Positions 6,851 through 7,423 of a stretch of DNA of 7,423 bases are shown here, piece after piece. Origin of the DNA: CAKPSH01 sp964634355 (lineage in GTDB: Bacteria; Bacillota; Clostridia; TANB77; CAG-508). Numbering within the stretch: position 1 is the stretch's first letter; each line of letters begins with the position of its first letter. The DNA is taken from assembly GCA_964634355.1 (NCBI GenBank), contig CAZWIF010000057.1:1-7423 (forward strand), read 5' to 3'. Below the pieces are notes generated by a model. It ran no database searches. It was given only the letters and a program-made list of their open reading frames with translations, and was not told where the DNA came from. The position numbers and the translations under genes are program-made.

Positions 6851-7423
6851 TTATTCTTCCCAATTATGATATACTTCTGCCACATCATCCAGTTCATCTA
6901 ATCTATCAAGTAACTTTTCCATTACTTCCGCTCCATGTTCATTAAGTTTAATATATGATGTTGGTATCATTTGAACATCTGCCTCAACAAAAGTTAAGCC
7001 ATTTTCTTCTAATTTTTCCCTAACTGAAGAGAAATTTTCTGGAGATGTTGTTATTTCATAATAATCTTCTCCAACTTCGAAATCGTCTGCTCCACAGTCT
7101 AATGCAAGCATCATAAGTTCGTCCTCATCCATATTTGTGCTTGCTTGTTCTATAACTATTACACCTTTTCTATTAAACATATATGATACACAGCCGGTTG
7201 TACCTAGAGAACCACCTGCTTTATCAAATGCATGCCTTACATCTGCTGCTGTTCTATTTTTATTATCTGTTGTTGCCTTTACAATAATAGCAACTCCATT
7301 TGGTCCATATCCTTCATACGTCATTTCTTCATAATTTTCATTATTTCCTGCTCCTGCTGCTTTTTTTATTGCACTATTTATAGTATCATTTGGCATATTT
7401 GCAGCTTTACATTTTGCTATAAC
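6851..7423 (-). CDS. yebC: YebC/TACO1 family protein (N-terminus outside window)
   Basis: The visible 190 residues begin in the conserved block VIAKCKAANMPNDTI. They continue with the family signatures YEGYGPNGVAIIV, TDNKNRTAADVRHAF and GGSLGTTGCVSYMF, and end DVAEVYHNWEE. About 55 N-terminal residues (the usual MSGHSKW start) lie beyond the window, since the family is about 240-250 residues. YebC proteins were long annotated as DNA-binding transcription regulators. The mitochondrial relative TACO1 and more recent bacterial work point to a role in translation, helping ribosomes through difficult stretches such as polyproline. Which applies here cannot be judged from sequence. The ATG at 7396 (M10 of the visible part) is internal, because conserved YebC sequence continues upstream of it to the window edge. 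The gene precedes the CobW-family gene by 98 bases on the same strand. Confidence 0.96.
   Translation of the reverse strand, partial: VIAKCKAANMPNDTINSAIKKAAGAGNNENYEEMTYEGYGPNGVAIIVKATTDNKNRTAADVRHAFDKAGGSLGTTGCVSYMFNRKGVIVIEQASTNMDEDELMMLALDCGADDFEVGEDYYEITTSPENFSSVREKLEENGLTFVEADVQMIPTSYIKLNEHGAEVMEKLLDRLDELDDVAEVYHNWEE

Noticed and set aside
1..7423. CRISPR array, insertion sequence, prophage, toxin-antitoxin or defence genes
   Set aside because: No spaced direct repeats, transposase, integrase or defence-type motifs were seen; all supported genes are conserved chromosomal genes.

Overview
This window looks like a chromosomal segment of a low-GC, Gram-positive, endospore-forming bacterium of the class Clostridia. 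The evidence is the strongly AT-rich DNA, GGAGG-type ribosome binding sites, strong sigma-A promoters with extended -10 boxes, a full-length spoIVA (a gene restricted to spore formers), and clostridial-type Fba, MutS and SmpB proteins. A run of exactly 100 N at 5477-5576 shows that this is a scaffolded draft or metagenome assembly, so nearby coordinates and single-base indels need caution. I cannot name the species from the sequence.

Layout, left to right. Positions 1-2151 (minus) hold mutS, cut by the window edge just after its Walker B motif, so about the last 150 or more residues are missing. Positions 2152-2414 are a divergent regulatory region with a good sigma-A promoter for mutS and a candidate mother-cell sigma-E promoter for spoIVA. 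Positions 2415-3893 (plus) hold spoIVA, the spore-coat basement-layer ATPase, 492 residues and intact. Positions 3955-4441 (plus) hold smpB, the tmRNA-binding protein of trans-translation. It has its own near-consensus promoter beginning right after the spoIVA stop, but its reading frame is broken by a one-base insertion at about 4041-4042. A perfect 19-bp-arm palindrome at 4456-4493 ends both smpB and the converging fba.

The right half is all on the minus strand: yebC (6851-7423, N-terminus outside the window), then a CobW/COG0523 metal-chaperone GTPase with a long His-rich loop (5577-6752, last few residues lost in the N gap), then the N gap, then fba (4492-5421), class II fructose-bisphosphate aldolase, with its own consensus promoter at the edge of the gap.

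The genes do not form one pathway: mismatch repair, sporulation, ribosome rescue, glycolysis, metal homeostasis and translation are simply neighbours. I see no mobile element, CRISPR array, defence system, rRNA or tRNA, and no convincing undescribed system. The observations most worth checking are the smpB frameshift (real mutation or assembly error), the His-rich CobW protein with a weak Zur-like palindrome upstream, and the likely read-through from spoIVA into smpB.
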